DNA from: an uncultured Arsenicibacter sp. | Lineage (GTDB): Bacteria; Bacteroidota; Bacteroidia; Cytophagales; Spirosomataceae | Length of the DNA stretch: 13,558 bases | Direction: 5' to 3' | Assembly: GCF_945952095.1 (NCBI RefSeq) | Contig: NZ_CAMFHL010000211.1 | Coordinates: 1 to 13,558, forward strand | Shown here: positions 7,706 through 13,558 of the stretch, piece after piece | How the letters are laid out: every line of letters begins with the position of its first letter | How positions within the stretch are numbered: position 1 is the stretch's first letter | Translations under genes and position numbers: made by a program | The notes under the pieces: generated by a model | Seen by the model: only the letters and a program-made list of their open reading frames with translations | Told to the model about the DNA's origin: nothing | Database searches by the model: none

Positions 7706-8017
7706 ATGTTTAAACGGATGCTTCGCTCGCTTCGCAATTTTTACGTCGCTACGGGCGTCGGTCTGTTTTTATGGATGATATCAGTGGATCCCAACGATCT
7801 GCGCTCGCAGTTACGGAACTGGTGGACGCTCCATAAACTACAGAACGAAGAGGCATACTATCAGGGTAAAATCAAGGAGGTACAGAACGCCCGGCGTGAG
7901 GTGCTGGGAACCGATCAGCTCCGGGAGAAATTTGCCCGTGAAAAGTACCTGATGAAAAAGCCGACGGAGACCGTATATGTCATTGTCGATGAACAAAACG
8001 AACCGATTGAAAAATAA
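7706..8017 (+). CDS. divIC: Septum formation initiator, DivIC/FtsB family
   Basis: This 103-residue bitopic membrane protein matches the DivIC/FtsB family, which joins the FtsL/FtsQ (DivIB) complex at the division septum. A short basic N-terminus (KRMLRSLR) is followed by one membrane segment at about 12-26 (FYVATGVGLFLWMI). A predicted coiled coil lies at about 40-80. The conserved C-terminal motif FAREKYLMKKPTETVYVI is at about 76-93. The reading frame is open upstream to a GTG at 7658, but that codon lies inside the right arm of the eno hairpin and would add 16 unconserved residues, so the ATG at 7706 is preferred. Adjacency to eno is also seen for ftsB in some gammaproteobacteria such as Pseudomonas. 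A T-rich terminator begins right at the stop codon. Confidence 0.88.
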   Translation: MFKRMLRSLRNFYVATGVGLFLWMISVDPNDLRSQLRNWWTLHKLQNEEAYYQGKIKEVQNARREVLGTDQLREKFAREKYLMKKPTETVYVIVDEQNEPIEK

Positions 8018-8061
8018 AAGAGTGGGAGCGCCGGTCCGGTACTTCCACTCTTTCTTTTTTT
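8017..8061 (+). terminator. Intrinsic terminator after divIC
   Basis: AAAGAGTGG at 8017-8025 pairs with CCACTCTTT at 8045-8053. The stem can extend inward by a G-U and two more pairs. It is followed by CTTTTTTT ending at 8061. The last base of the divIC stop codon is part of the stem. The T-tract ends three bases before the ATG of the phosphatase gene. Confidence 0.85.
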
Positions 8062-8064
8062 ACC

Positions 8065-8580
8065 ATGATTAACGTTTTATTCGTCTGTCTGGGAAATATC
8101 TGCCGTTCGCCGGTGGCGGAGGGCGTTTTTCGTCAGCTCGTTGCCGAGCAGGGGCTGACCGCTGAGATTCAGTGCGATTCGGCCGGAACGGCGGCGTATC
8201 ATACCGGCGAACTACCCGACCGCCGGACCCGTGAGAACGCCTTGGGCCACGGTCTGAAGCTGACCCACCGTGCACGGCGCATGATTGGCGAAGACCTCGC
8301 AAACTTTCAGTATGTGGTGGCTATGGACGAGGCGAATTTCGACGCAATTCTGAAACTCAGCCACCGCAGTGTCGGTTTAATCAGTGAAGACAATATCTTC
8401 CTGCTGCGTGAATTTGATCCGGTTGTCAGTGACGAAGCCAGCGTACCAGATCCTTACTACGAAGGTCCCGAAGTCTTTGAGCAGGTGTATCAGATCGTAC
8501 TGCGCTGCTGCCGGCAACTCCTGATTTACCTGGCTCATCACCATAAACTAAAGCTGTTGAATGATAAACTGACTGATTGA
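8065..8580 (+). CDS. Low-molecular-weight protein-tyrosine phosphatase
   Basis: This 171-residue cytoplasmic enzyme has the LMW-PTP fold signature at its very N-terminus: the phosphate-binding loop CLGNICRS with nucleophile Cys8 and Arg14. The general acid is Asp129 in VPDPYYEG, near the usual place. DSAGTAAYHTGELPD (about 38-52) is the conserved second segment. The family hydrolyses phosphotyrosine. In bacteria it often pairs with tyrosine kinases of exopolysaccharide export, or acts on other phosphoproteins; no such kinase is in this window, so the substrate is unknown. The start is fixed because the catalytic loop begins at residue 8. The ATG lies only three bases after the T-tract of the preceding terminator, leaving no room for a promoter or ribosome binding site after that hairpin. 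The stop is 62 bases before gpmI. Confidence 0.93.
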   Translation: MINVLFVCLGNICRSPVAEGVFRQLVAEQGLTAEIQCDSAGTAAYHTGELPDRRTRENALGHGLKLTHRARRMIGEDLANFQYVVAMDEANFDAILKLSHRSVGLISEDNIFLLREFDPVVSDEASVPDPYYEGPEVFEQVYQIVLRCCRQLLIYLAHHHKLKLLNDKLTD

Positions 8581-8640
8581 CGCGTTTCAGCCAATCCAAT
8601 CAGTTACTACGTCATTCAGCCTTTCAATCAATCAGTTACT
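8570..8640 (+). repeat. Twin 12-base direct repeats with an upstream complement in the gpmI leader
   Basis: CAATCAGTTACT occurs at 8597-8608 and again at 8629-8640, the second copy ending two bases before the gpmI ATG. TGACTGATTG at 8570-8579, which overlaps the phosphatase stop codon, can pair with either copy (about ten pairs with one G-U). The two pairings exclude each other. Confidence 0.6.
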
Positions 8641-8642
8641 CT

Positions 8643-10220
8643 ATGAACAAGAAGGTTATTCTGATCATTATGGACGGTTGGGGCATGACCGTTCAGGCCG
8701 ACCGTTCGGCCATTGCTGCTGCCAATACGCCTTTTTACGATAAAATCTGGAATACCTATGCACACAGCCGCCTGGAAGCCTCCGGGCTGGCGGTAGGCCT
8801 GCCTGCGGGCCAGATGGGGAACTCCGAGGTCGGGCACATGAACCTTGGAGCCGGCCGGATTGTGTATCAGGATCTGGTTAAAATCAACAAGGCTGTTGAC
8901 GAACATACCCTGGCAAAAGAGCCGGTACTGGCTGATGCCCTGGCGTATGCGAAGGCAAACGGCAAAAAAGTACACTTCATCGGGCTGGTGTCGGATGGGG
9001 GCGTACACTCGCACATTGAACACCTGAAAGGGCTGACCTCTATTGCTCATGCCGAAGGGCTGCGCGACGTGTTTATCCACGCCTTTACCGATGGCCGCGA
9101 TACCGATCCGAAAAGCGGGCTGGGTTTCCTCGGTGACCTGCAGGATCACCTGAACAAAACCACAGGTACTATTGCCAGCATTACCGGTCGTTTCTACGCG
9201 ATGGACCGCGATAATCGCTGGGAGCGGGTGAAACAGGCGTATGATGTGATGGTAAAGGGTATTGGCCAGAAAGTACGCACCAACGAACTGTTACACGCCG
9301 TTGAAGCCTGCTATGATGCCGATATTACCGATGAATTTATCAAGCCGATTGTGGCCGTTAAGCCTGACGGTTCGCCGGTAGCGGTTATTGAGGAAGGCGA
9401 TGTGGTGATGTGCTTTAATTTCCGGACCGACCGTGGCCGTGAAATTACGCAGGCCCTGACACAGCGCGACTTCCCTGAGCAGGACATGCATAAGCTGAAC
9501 CTGTATTATGTGACGATGACCAACTACGACAGCGAATTTGCGGGTGTACACGTCATTTACGACAAGGACAACCTGAATAAAACGCTGGGTGAGGTCGTCT
9601 CGGAAGCCGGCCGGACACAGATCCGTATTGCCGAAACGGAGAAGTATCCGCACGTTACGTTCTTTTTCTCAGGTGGTCGCGAGGAGCCGTTTACCGGAGA
9701 ACGCCGCCTGCTGTGCCCGTCGCCGAAAGAGATGGTTATGATCAATGAACATGGAGAGTCGGTAACGATTCCGGTAAAGACGTACGATCAGAAACCGGAA
9801 ATGAGCGCGTTTGACATCCGGAATGTTATTGTGCCGGAACTGGAAAAAGAAAGCGCCGATTTTATCTGTCTGAACTTCGCGAACCCTGACATGGTAGGCC
9901 ATACCGGCGTATTCGATGCCGTTGTGAAGGCCGTTGAAACCGTTGATCAGTGTACGGAAGCCGTCGTGACGGCTGCACTTACCCACGGTTATGCGGCCAT
10001 CATCATTGCCGACCACGGTAATGCAGACTATGTAATTAACGACGACGGCTCGCCGAATACAGCCCACACCACTAACCTGGTGCCGTGTATTCTGGTGGCC
10101 GAAGACTACCATCCGACGCTGAACGACGGTAAACTGGCCGACATTGCACCAACCATATTACAACTGATGGGAATTCCGCAGCCTGCCGAAATGACGGGAG
10201 TCAGCCTGATTGCAAACTGA
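8643..10220 (+). CDS. gpmI: 2,3-bisphosphoglycerate-independent phosphoglycerate mutase
   Basis: GpmI interconverts 3- and 2-phosphoglycerate using two manganese ions and a phosphoserine intermediate. The 525-residue length is normal. The catalytic Ser61 lies in QMGNSEVGHMNLGAGR. Metal ligands of the alkaline-phosphatase-like fold are visible: Asp11 (MDGWG), Asp416 and His420 (NPDMVGH), Asp457-His458 (ADHGNAD) and His475 (TAHTTN). Substrate-binding residues include the DGRDTDP loop (about 150-156), NFRTDR (259-264) and Lys335 (ETEKYPHVTFFFSGG). The frame is open back to a TTG at 8577 overlapping the phosphatase gene, but family members begin at MNKKVILIIMDGWG, so the ATG at 8643 is chosen. 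It makes the substrate of enolase, encoded about 1 kb upstream on the same strand. A strong terminator follows. Confidence 0.98.
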   Translation: MNKKVILIIMDGWGMTVQADRSAIAAANTPFYDKIWNTYAHSRLEASGLAVGLPAGQMGNSEVGHMNLGAGRIVYQDLVKINKAVDEHTLAKEPVLADALAYAKANGKKVHFIGLVSDGGVHSHIEHLKGLTSIAHAEGLRDVFIHAFTDGRDTDPKSGLGFLGDLQDHLNKTTGTIASITGRFYAMDRDNRWERVKQAYDVMVKGIGQKVRTNELLHAVEACYDADITDEFIKPIVAVKPDGSPVAVIEEGDVVMCFNFRTDRGREITQALTQRDFPEQDMHKLNLYYVTMTNYDSEFAGVHVIYDKDNLNKTLGEVVSEAGRTQIRIAETEKYPHVTFFFSGGREEPFTGERRLLCPSPKEMVMINEHGESVTIPVKTYDQKPEMSAFDIRNVIVPELEKESADFICLNFANPDMVGHTGVFDAVVKAVETVDQCTEAVVTAALTHGYAAIIIADHGNADYVINDDGSPNTAHTTNLVPCILVAEDYHPTLNDGKLADIAPTILQLMGIPQPAEMTGVSLIAN

Positions 10221-10260
10221 TTTTAAAAAAATCTTGTTGGCCATTCAGCAAGCAGTATTT

Positions 10261-10295
10261 GCGCCCTCTGCAACCCTGCGGAGGGCGCCTTTTTT
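10261..10295 (+). terminator. Intrinsic terminator after gpmI
   Basis: GCGCCCTC at 10261-10268 pairs with GAGGGCGC at 10281-10288. The stem continues inward by a T-G wobble and GCA/TGC around a four-base loop (ACCC), giving a 12-pair stem. It is followed by C and six T (10290-10295). The T-tract ends three bases before the ATG of the lipoprotein gene. Confidence 0.92.
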
Positions 10296-10298
10296 GTC

Positions 10299-10874
10299 AT
10301 GATGAGATACGTCTTACAAGTAGCCCTATGCCTTGGCATGGCCGTTTTTTCGGCCTGTACACCAACCGGTGAGCAAAACCAGACTAAAGTATACTATGAC
10401 CTGGAAGGTTTTGTGAAGAAGCAGATTGCCTTACTCGCGAAGGAAAAGCCGCTGGTTGACAAGGCCGCTACGATCAAACAGCAGACGCAGAAACAACAGA
10501 CCCGCGACATTGACTGGGCCCATGAACTTGAGTTGTTCGTACAGGCTGATCTGAACAAACCGGCTTTCCGGAGCAGCTATGCCATCAGTCAGTCTGATCC
10601 GTTGTCGTATACCTACACGCTGAAGCCGGAAGAAGACAAGCTTACGGTACGCTCGCTGAGTATTCAACTGGATTCTGCCACGCGCCAGCCCCGCCGGATT
10701 GAAGCCCTGCTCCGGACCAAAAACCTGTTGTATGAATCTGACCGGCATGTGCTGATGACGTGTGCACCATCGGCGGGCAACGAATGGCGGGTGCAGCAGT
10801 ATACCATTGACGGGTACCAGCAGCTCCGCTTTTTTGAACGAAACGATTTCGGCATCAACGCCAGTATTAAGTAA
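10299..10874 (+). CDS. Small lipoprotein of unknown function
   Basis: I do not recognise this 191-residue protein. It has a lipoprotein signal: a short hydrophobic stretch at 4-19 and a lipobox FSAC with Cys20, so it is probably lipid-anchored to the inner or outer membrane. After the anchor come a charged helical region (about 33-90, with KEKPLVDKAATIKQQTQKQQ) and an apparently beta-rich half (about 91-191). That half holds YTLKPEEDKLTVRSLSIQLD and QQYTIDGYQQLRFFERNDF. The mature part has one further cysteine. Two adjacent ATG codons (10299 and 10302) are equally possible starts. The gene begins three bases after the gpmI terminator T-tract and stands apart from purE by about 140 bases. Base use resembles its neighbours, and nothing suggests recent transfer. 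Confidence 0.75.
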   Translation: MMRYVLQVALCLGMAVFSACTPTGEQNQTKVYYDLEGFVKKQIALLAKEKPLVDKAATIKQQTQKQQTRDIDWAHELELFVQADLNKPAFRSSYAISQSDPLSYTYTLKPEEDKLTVRSLSIQLDSATRQPRRIEALLRTKNLLYESDRHVLMTCAPSAGNEWRVQQYTIDGYQQLRFFERNDFGINASIK

Positions 10875-10970
10875 TACGTCTGTTTGTTAAATAAAAAATG
10901 CCTTCCTGCTACCCAAGTCTGCGTTAAACTGCGTTATTTCGCAAGAAAAGTTGATTAATTGATATGAAGT

Positions 10971-10995
10971 AATCGGTTTATAGTGAATCGGTTTA
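10971..10995 (+). repeat. Ten-base direct repeat upstream of purE
   Basis: AATCGGTTTA occurs at 10971-10980 and 10986-10995, a 15-base period. Its second copy ends 20 bases before the purE ATG. A smaller tandem pair, TGCGTTA, lies at 10920-10926 and 10930-10936. These could be operator half-sites or chance; no regulator is known from the sequence. Confidence 0.4.
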
Positions 10996-11015
10996 CGGAT
11001 TGAACATTGTTGAAT

Positions 11016-11501
11016 ATGGTAGGGATTATCATGGGAAGCCTTTCGGACCGGAAGGTAATGCAGGAAGCCGTAGACATTCTGACTGAATTCGGTATCGCTT
11101 TCGAGATCGATATTGTATCGGCACACCGCACACCCGAAAAGATGGTTGAGTATGGAAAGACAGCACGCGGACGTGGCCTGAAAGTGATCATTGCCGGTGC
11201 TGGCGGAGCTGCCCACCTGCCGGGGATGGTGGCTTCACTGACGATGTTACCCGTGATCGGCGTACCGGTTAAATCAAGTAATTCCATTGATGGCTGGGAC
11301 TCGGTACTGTCGATTCTGCAGATGCCGTCGGGGGTTCCTGTGGCCACGGTAGCACTGAATGGTGCCCGTAATGCCGGTATCCTTGCTGCCCAGATCATCG
11401 GTACGTTTGATGATGCCGTTGCTGCCCAGCTGGATACCTACAAGGAAAGCCTGAAAGCCAAAGTCGATGAGATGAGCCGGGAGCTTCACTCGCTAACCTA
11501 A
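11016..11501 (+). CDS. purE: N5-carboxyaminoimidazole ribonucleotide mutase (PurE class I)
   Basis: PurE class I moves the carboxyl group of N5-CAIR to give CAIR in purine synthesis. Class I enzymes are small, about 160-170 residues, and form octamers; this one has 161. Conserved pieces are GSLSD (7-11) for phosphate binding, SAHRTP (35-40) with catalytic His37, GAGGAAHLPGM (61-71), PVIGVPV (79-85) and SILQMPSGVPVATV (99-112). The ATG at 11016 gives MVGIIMGSLSD, the usual opening. The frame extends three codons upstream to a TTG, which is less likely. The partner PurK, which makes N5-CAIR, is not in the window. The LysM gene follows after 18 bases, so the two are probably co-transcribed. Direct repeats lie just upstream. 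Confidence 0.96.
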   Translation: MVGIIMGSLSDRKVMQEAVDILTEFGIAFEIDIVSAHRTPEKMVEYGKTARGRGLKVIIAGAGGAAHLPGMVASLTMLPVIGVPVKSSNSIDGWDSVLSILQMPSGVPVATVALNGARNAGILAAQIIGTFDDAVAAQLDTYKESLKAKVDEMSRELHSLT

Positions 11502-11519
11502 TCTGCAAGTAAAACCCAT

Positions 11520-12233
11520 ATGAGTGCACATCAACAACAAAGCGGTAGTTCACAACTTCCTGCCATTACACTCGCGGTGTTGGTGGCCATGATTATTGCC
11601 CTGTTGTACATTGGCTACGAAAAACTGGCTGATACAACCGGCAATACCGACGAATTAACGAATATTCCGATTGATTCCGTGCAGCGCAACCTGTCGCTGG
11701 AGGGCGAACCTGAGCTGATTGCACCGGTCGATACGCTGGTTGACACCACGGCCACACCGGCTCCGGTTGATTTGTCGCAGGAAACGCCGCCTGCCGAGGC
11801 AGCACCGGAAGAAACCAAACCGGCCGCCGAAGGGGAGGAGACAAAAACAGCCGCCAGCGAGACAAAACCACCGGTTGAGGAAAAGCCAAAACCGGAAGAA
11901 AAGAAACCGGACATTCCGAAAGGCGGTCTGACGACTACCTATACGGTCGGTGACGGCGAAACCTTCTATGGTATTGCTAACCGGCTGAATATGAAGGTCA
12001 GCACGCTTAAAGCTATGAACCCGAACGTATCAGAAGAATCGGTAAAGGCCGGTGTAACCCGGCTGAATGTGAAAGCCAGAGCGGTACACACCGTCGGCCC
12101 CGGAGACGTACTTCGGGTGGTCGCCGAGAAGTACGGAATCAGTAAGGAAGCACTGATGCGGGCCAACGGAAAGACAAAAGACTTTGCACAGCGGGGAGAA
12201 AAACTGATTATCCCTTACGCCGACCGCCAATAG
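11520..12233 (+). CDS. Membrane-anchored protein with two LysM domains
   Basis: This 237-residue protein has a short cytoplasmic N-terminus and one membrane segment at about 15-33 (AITLAVLVAMIIALLYIGY). A low-complexity linker rich in Glu, Pro, Lys, Thr and Ala covers about 62-134. Two LysM modules follow: about 140-185 (YTVGDGETFYGIANRLNMKV) and about 189-233 (HTVGPGDVLRVVAEKYGI ending KLIIPY). LysM binds N-acetylglucosamine-containing glycans, chiefly peptidoglycan. The layout suggests an inner-membrane anchor whose linker reaches into the periplasm to hold the wall. No catalytic domain is present, so it is not itself a hydrolase. The membrane segment lacks a clear cleavage site; a cleaved signal is less likely. 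The gene follows purE by 18 bases, with no evident functional link, and ends in TAG just before a convergent terminator. Confidence 0.88.
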   Translation: MSAHQQQSGSSQLPAITLAVLVAMIIALLYIGYEKLADTTGNTDELTNIPIDSVQRNLSLEGEPELIAPVDTLVDTTATPAPVDLSQETPPAEAAPEETKPAAEGEETKTAASETKPPVEEKPKPEEKKPDIPKGGLTTTYTVGDGETFYGIANRLNMKVSTLKAMNPNVSEESVKAGVTRLNVKARAVHTVGPGDVLRVVAEKYGISKEALMRANGKTKDFAQRGEKLIIPYADRQ

Positions 12234-12240
12234 CAACACG

Positions 12241-12271
12241 AGGCTGACGAATCCGTCAGCCTTTATTTTTT
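12241..12271 (+). terminator. Intrinsic terminator after the LysM gene
   Basis: AGGCTGACG at 12241-12249 pairs with CGTCAGCCT at 12254-12262, a perfect 9-bp stem with a four-base loop (AATC), followed by TTATTTTTT. It begins 7 bases after the LysM stop. The T-rich tail overlaps the last codons of the convergent DUF481 gene; on the minus strand the stem lacks a T-tract. Confidence 0.9.
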
Positions 12272-13120
12272 CTCATAAACCAGGCCCATGGTCCACCGGA
12301 AATCGTTGTTTTTACGACCCGGCGAAATGATGCTCTCGTAGGAGTTAAAGGCTGTGGTCCGCAGGCTCACCGCCGACGTTACCCGTACCTGTACACTCAG
12401 GCTGGCGTTCCAGCGGACGTTGCCCTTCTGGTTAAGGGCTGGCTGGTAAAATGCCGTGTGGGAAATTGACCAGCGCTTATCTTTTCCCATAAAGTACTCA
12501 CCATATATTCTGGCCGAATTCCGTAAGACTTTGATGTCGTTCAGTTCAATGAAGTTCGTGTTTTCATAAAGCAGCACATCGGTGATGGACAGATAAGCTG
12601 ATGCTTTGTTGATCAGTTTGTATCCGGCACCACCCGCAGCGGTAAAGCGGAGGGCTATCTGCCGCAGGTTACTGCGCTCCATAGACCCGAAAGCCAGATA
12701 ATAAAGCCGGTTATCGTACTTAAATGTTGTCCGCAAGTCGCCGAACCATTCCCGTTCGTTAAGCATACCGTTTTGCCGGCCATAAATAAAGGAAGGGTTG
12801 GTCGACAGCTTAAACTGGCGGCTGAGCTCATACTCCAGTGCACCCGTTAACTGAAGCAGAATACGGTTAACGTTTCCGCTGTTGGCGGTTCCGTCGGCAG
12901 TAAGTTTAATCCGGTACGTAACTGAATCCGGATCTGCCATATCTACTTCGTCCTCACCCTGATCTGCCGATCCGACAGATAGTGAGTCCTGTACAATGGT
13001 TTGTGTTGTGTCAGGCAATGACGGACGCAGCGGATCAACCGGATCCGTAATCTGGGCCCGGGCAGACAGGCTGTAAATCGTTAATAAAGTGGTTAACAGC
13101 GCAAAAAAAGACTTTTTCAT
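12263..13120 (-). CDS. DUF481-family outer-membrane protein
   Basis: This 285-residue protein resembles the DUF481 family, whose best-known member in E. coli is YdiY, a predicted outer-membrane barrel. A signal peptide covers 1-23 (cleavage near ARAQ). An acidic, Asp/Ser-rich segment follows (about 25-66). From about 68 the chain is made of alternating amphipathic strands with many aromatic and charged residues: RIKLTADGTANSGNVNRI, ALEYELSRQFKLSTNPSFIY, EWFGDLRTTFKYDNRLYY, and a final strand FRWTMGLVYEKK. The ability of a barrel to form is inferred from this pattern. The function of the family is not settled, and the gene has no informative partner. It converges on the LysM gene; its stop lies next to that gene's terminator. 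A GGGGA/TCCCC inverted pair (13140-13154) lies in its leader. Confidence 0.75.
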   Translation of the reverse strand: MKKSFFALLTTLLTIYSLSARAQITDPVDPLRPSLPDTTQTIVQDSLSVGSADQGEDEVDMADPDSVTYRIKLTADGTANSGNVNRILLQLTGALEYELSRQFKLSTNPSFIYGRQNGMLNEREWFGDLRTTFKYDNRLYYLAFGSMERSNLRQIALRFTAAGGAGYKLINKASAYLSITDVLLYENTNFIELNDIKVLRNSARIYGEYFMGKDKRWSISHTAFYQPALNQKGNVRWNASLSVQVRVTSAVSLRTTAFNSYESIISPGRKNNDFRWTMGLVYEKK

Positions 13121-13139
13121 AACAAAACCGGGGTAAGAC

Positions 13140-13154
13140 GGGGAATGTATCCCC
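13140..13154 (-). repeat. Short inverted repeat in the DUF481/oxidoreductase divergent region
   Basis: GGGGA at 13140-13144 and TCCCC at 13150-13154 flank ATGTA. It could be a small leader hairpin of the DUF481 gene or an operator between the two divergent genes. It is short enough to occur by chance. Confidence 0.3.
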
Positions 13155-13175
13155 TTTATAGTAACGTAAAAGAAT

Positions 13176-13183
13176 TAGTTTTG
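13176..13183 (+). promoter_or_regulatory. Candidate Bacteroidota -7 promoter box for the oxidoreductase gene
   Basis: TAGTTTTG matches the TAnnTTTG consensus of the Bacteroidota primary sigma factor exactly. It would give a leader of about 60 bases before the ATG at 13247. The -33 position (about 13155-13158) reads TTTA, a partial match to TTTG. Confidence 0.5.
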
Positions 13184-13246
13184 CCGCAGCCAATTTACGG
13201 ACTTACCTTAATTCCTGCTTAATCACCGATACCTTATTTACCGCAT

Positions 13247-13558
13247 ATGACTCGCTGGGGAATACTTGGACCGGGCCGGATCGCCCACAAATTTGCACAG
13301 GATTTACTGACTGTACCGGATGCTGAACTGTGTGCAGTTGCCTCTTCTGACCTGGCGCGGGCCGAAGCATTTGCGGCGCAGTACGGGGCCAAATATGCTT
13401 TCGGAGACTACGAGTCCCTGCTTGCCTGCGAGGCGGTAGATGTGGTCTATATTGCCACGCCACACGTGCAGCATTATGCCAATACCATGATGTTGCGAGC
13501 GGGCAACAAGGCCGTTTTTTTCTTGATTCCTTTAGCCATAACGGGCCGGCAGGTAGGT
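13247..13558 (+). CDS. Gfo/Idh/MocA-family oxidoreductase, cut by the window end
   Basis: The frame from the ATG at 13247 stays open to the edge (104 codons), about a third of a normal family member. It opens with the nucleotide-binding motif TRWGILGPGRIAHKFA. Then come AELCAVASSDLARAEAFAAQYGA, FGDYESLLA, and VDVVYIATPHVQHYANT, which is the second half of the Rossmann fold. This is the pattern of NAD(P)-dependent sugar or polyol dehydrogenases; the substrate cannot be told from this part. Where the family has the cofactor/catalytic motif Glu-Lys-Pro (commonly VLCEKPLA), this sequence reads VFFLIPLA, so the conserved lysine is missing, while PLAITGRQVG resumes normally. The preceding MMLRAGNKAV also differs in spacing from the usual pattern. 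The gene is divergent from the DUF481 gene, with a good promoter box upstream. Confidence 0.85.
   Translation, partial: MTRWGILGPGRIAHKFAQDLLTVPDAELCAVASSDLARAEAFAAQYGAKYAFGDYESLLACEAVDVVYIATPHVQHYANTMMLRAGNKAVFFLIPLAITGRQVG

Noticed and set aside
8577..8642. Upstream TTG start for gpmI overlapping the phosphatase stop
   Set aside because: GpmI proteins begin close to the MDGWG metal-binding motif, which fits the ATG at 8643; the extra 22 residues encode the repeat-bearing leader.
11007..11015. TTG start adding three residues to PurE
   Set aside because: The ATG at 11016 gives the conserved opening of the family and is a better start codon.
13203..13463. Minus-strand open frame of 86 codons
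   Set aside because: It is antisense to the oxidoreductase gene, which has a clear nucleotide-binding motif and a promoter box.

Overview
The window looks like chromosomal housekeeping DNA from a Bacteroidota member of the order Cytophagales, most like the Spirosoma/Fibrella/Rudanella group. The grounds are SprA of the type IX secretion/gliding system, the sprA-ruvA pairing, a Bacteroidota-type DivIC, a TAnnTTTG-type promoter box, A/T-rich leaders without clear Shine-Dalgarno sites, and moderate GC. The genus is inferred from protein style only. No tRNA, rRNA, CRISPR array, insertion sequence, prophage or defence system was seen.

Left part, minus strand (1-6016): sprA, then ruvA upstream of it, then an exported family 39 glycoside hydrolase. 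The sprA frame is broken by an in-frame TAG at 521-523. The same frame stays open and clearly SprA-like beyond it to the window edge, so this is a nonsense change (real or a base-call error) inside a protein that normally exceeds 2000 residues.

Middle part, plus strand (6327-12233): eno, a DivIC/FtsB-type septum protein, a low-molecular-weight tyrosine phosphatase, gpmI, a small unknown lipoprotein, purE and a membrane-anchored double-LysM protein. Eno and GpmI catalyse consecutive steps of lower glycolysis. DivIC and the LysM protein concern division and the cell wall. Hairpins with T-tracts separate several genes, and two of these end only three bases before the next start codon.

Right part: a minus-strand DUF481 outer-membrane barrel protein converges on the LysM gene. 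Divergent from it begins a Gfo/Idh/MocA oxidoreductase, cut by the window edge, in which the usual Glu-Lys-Pro motif is replaced.

I found no convincing novel multi-gene system. The points most worth checking are the sprA amber codon, the missing EKP motif, hairpins abutting start codons, and repeat structures in the gpmI, eno and purE flanking regions.
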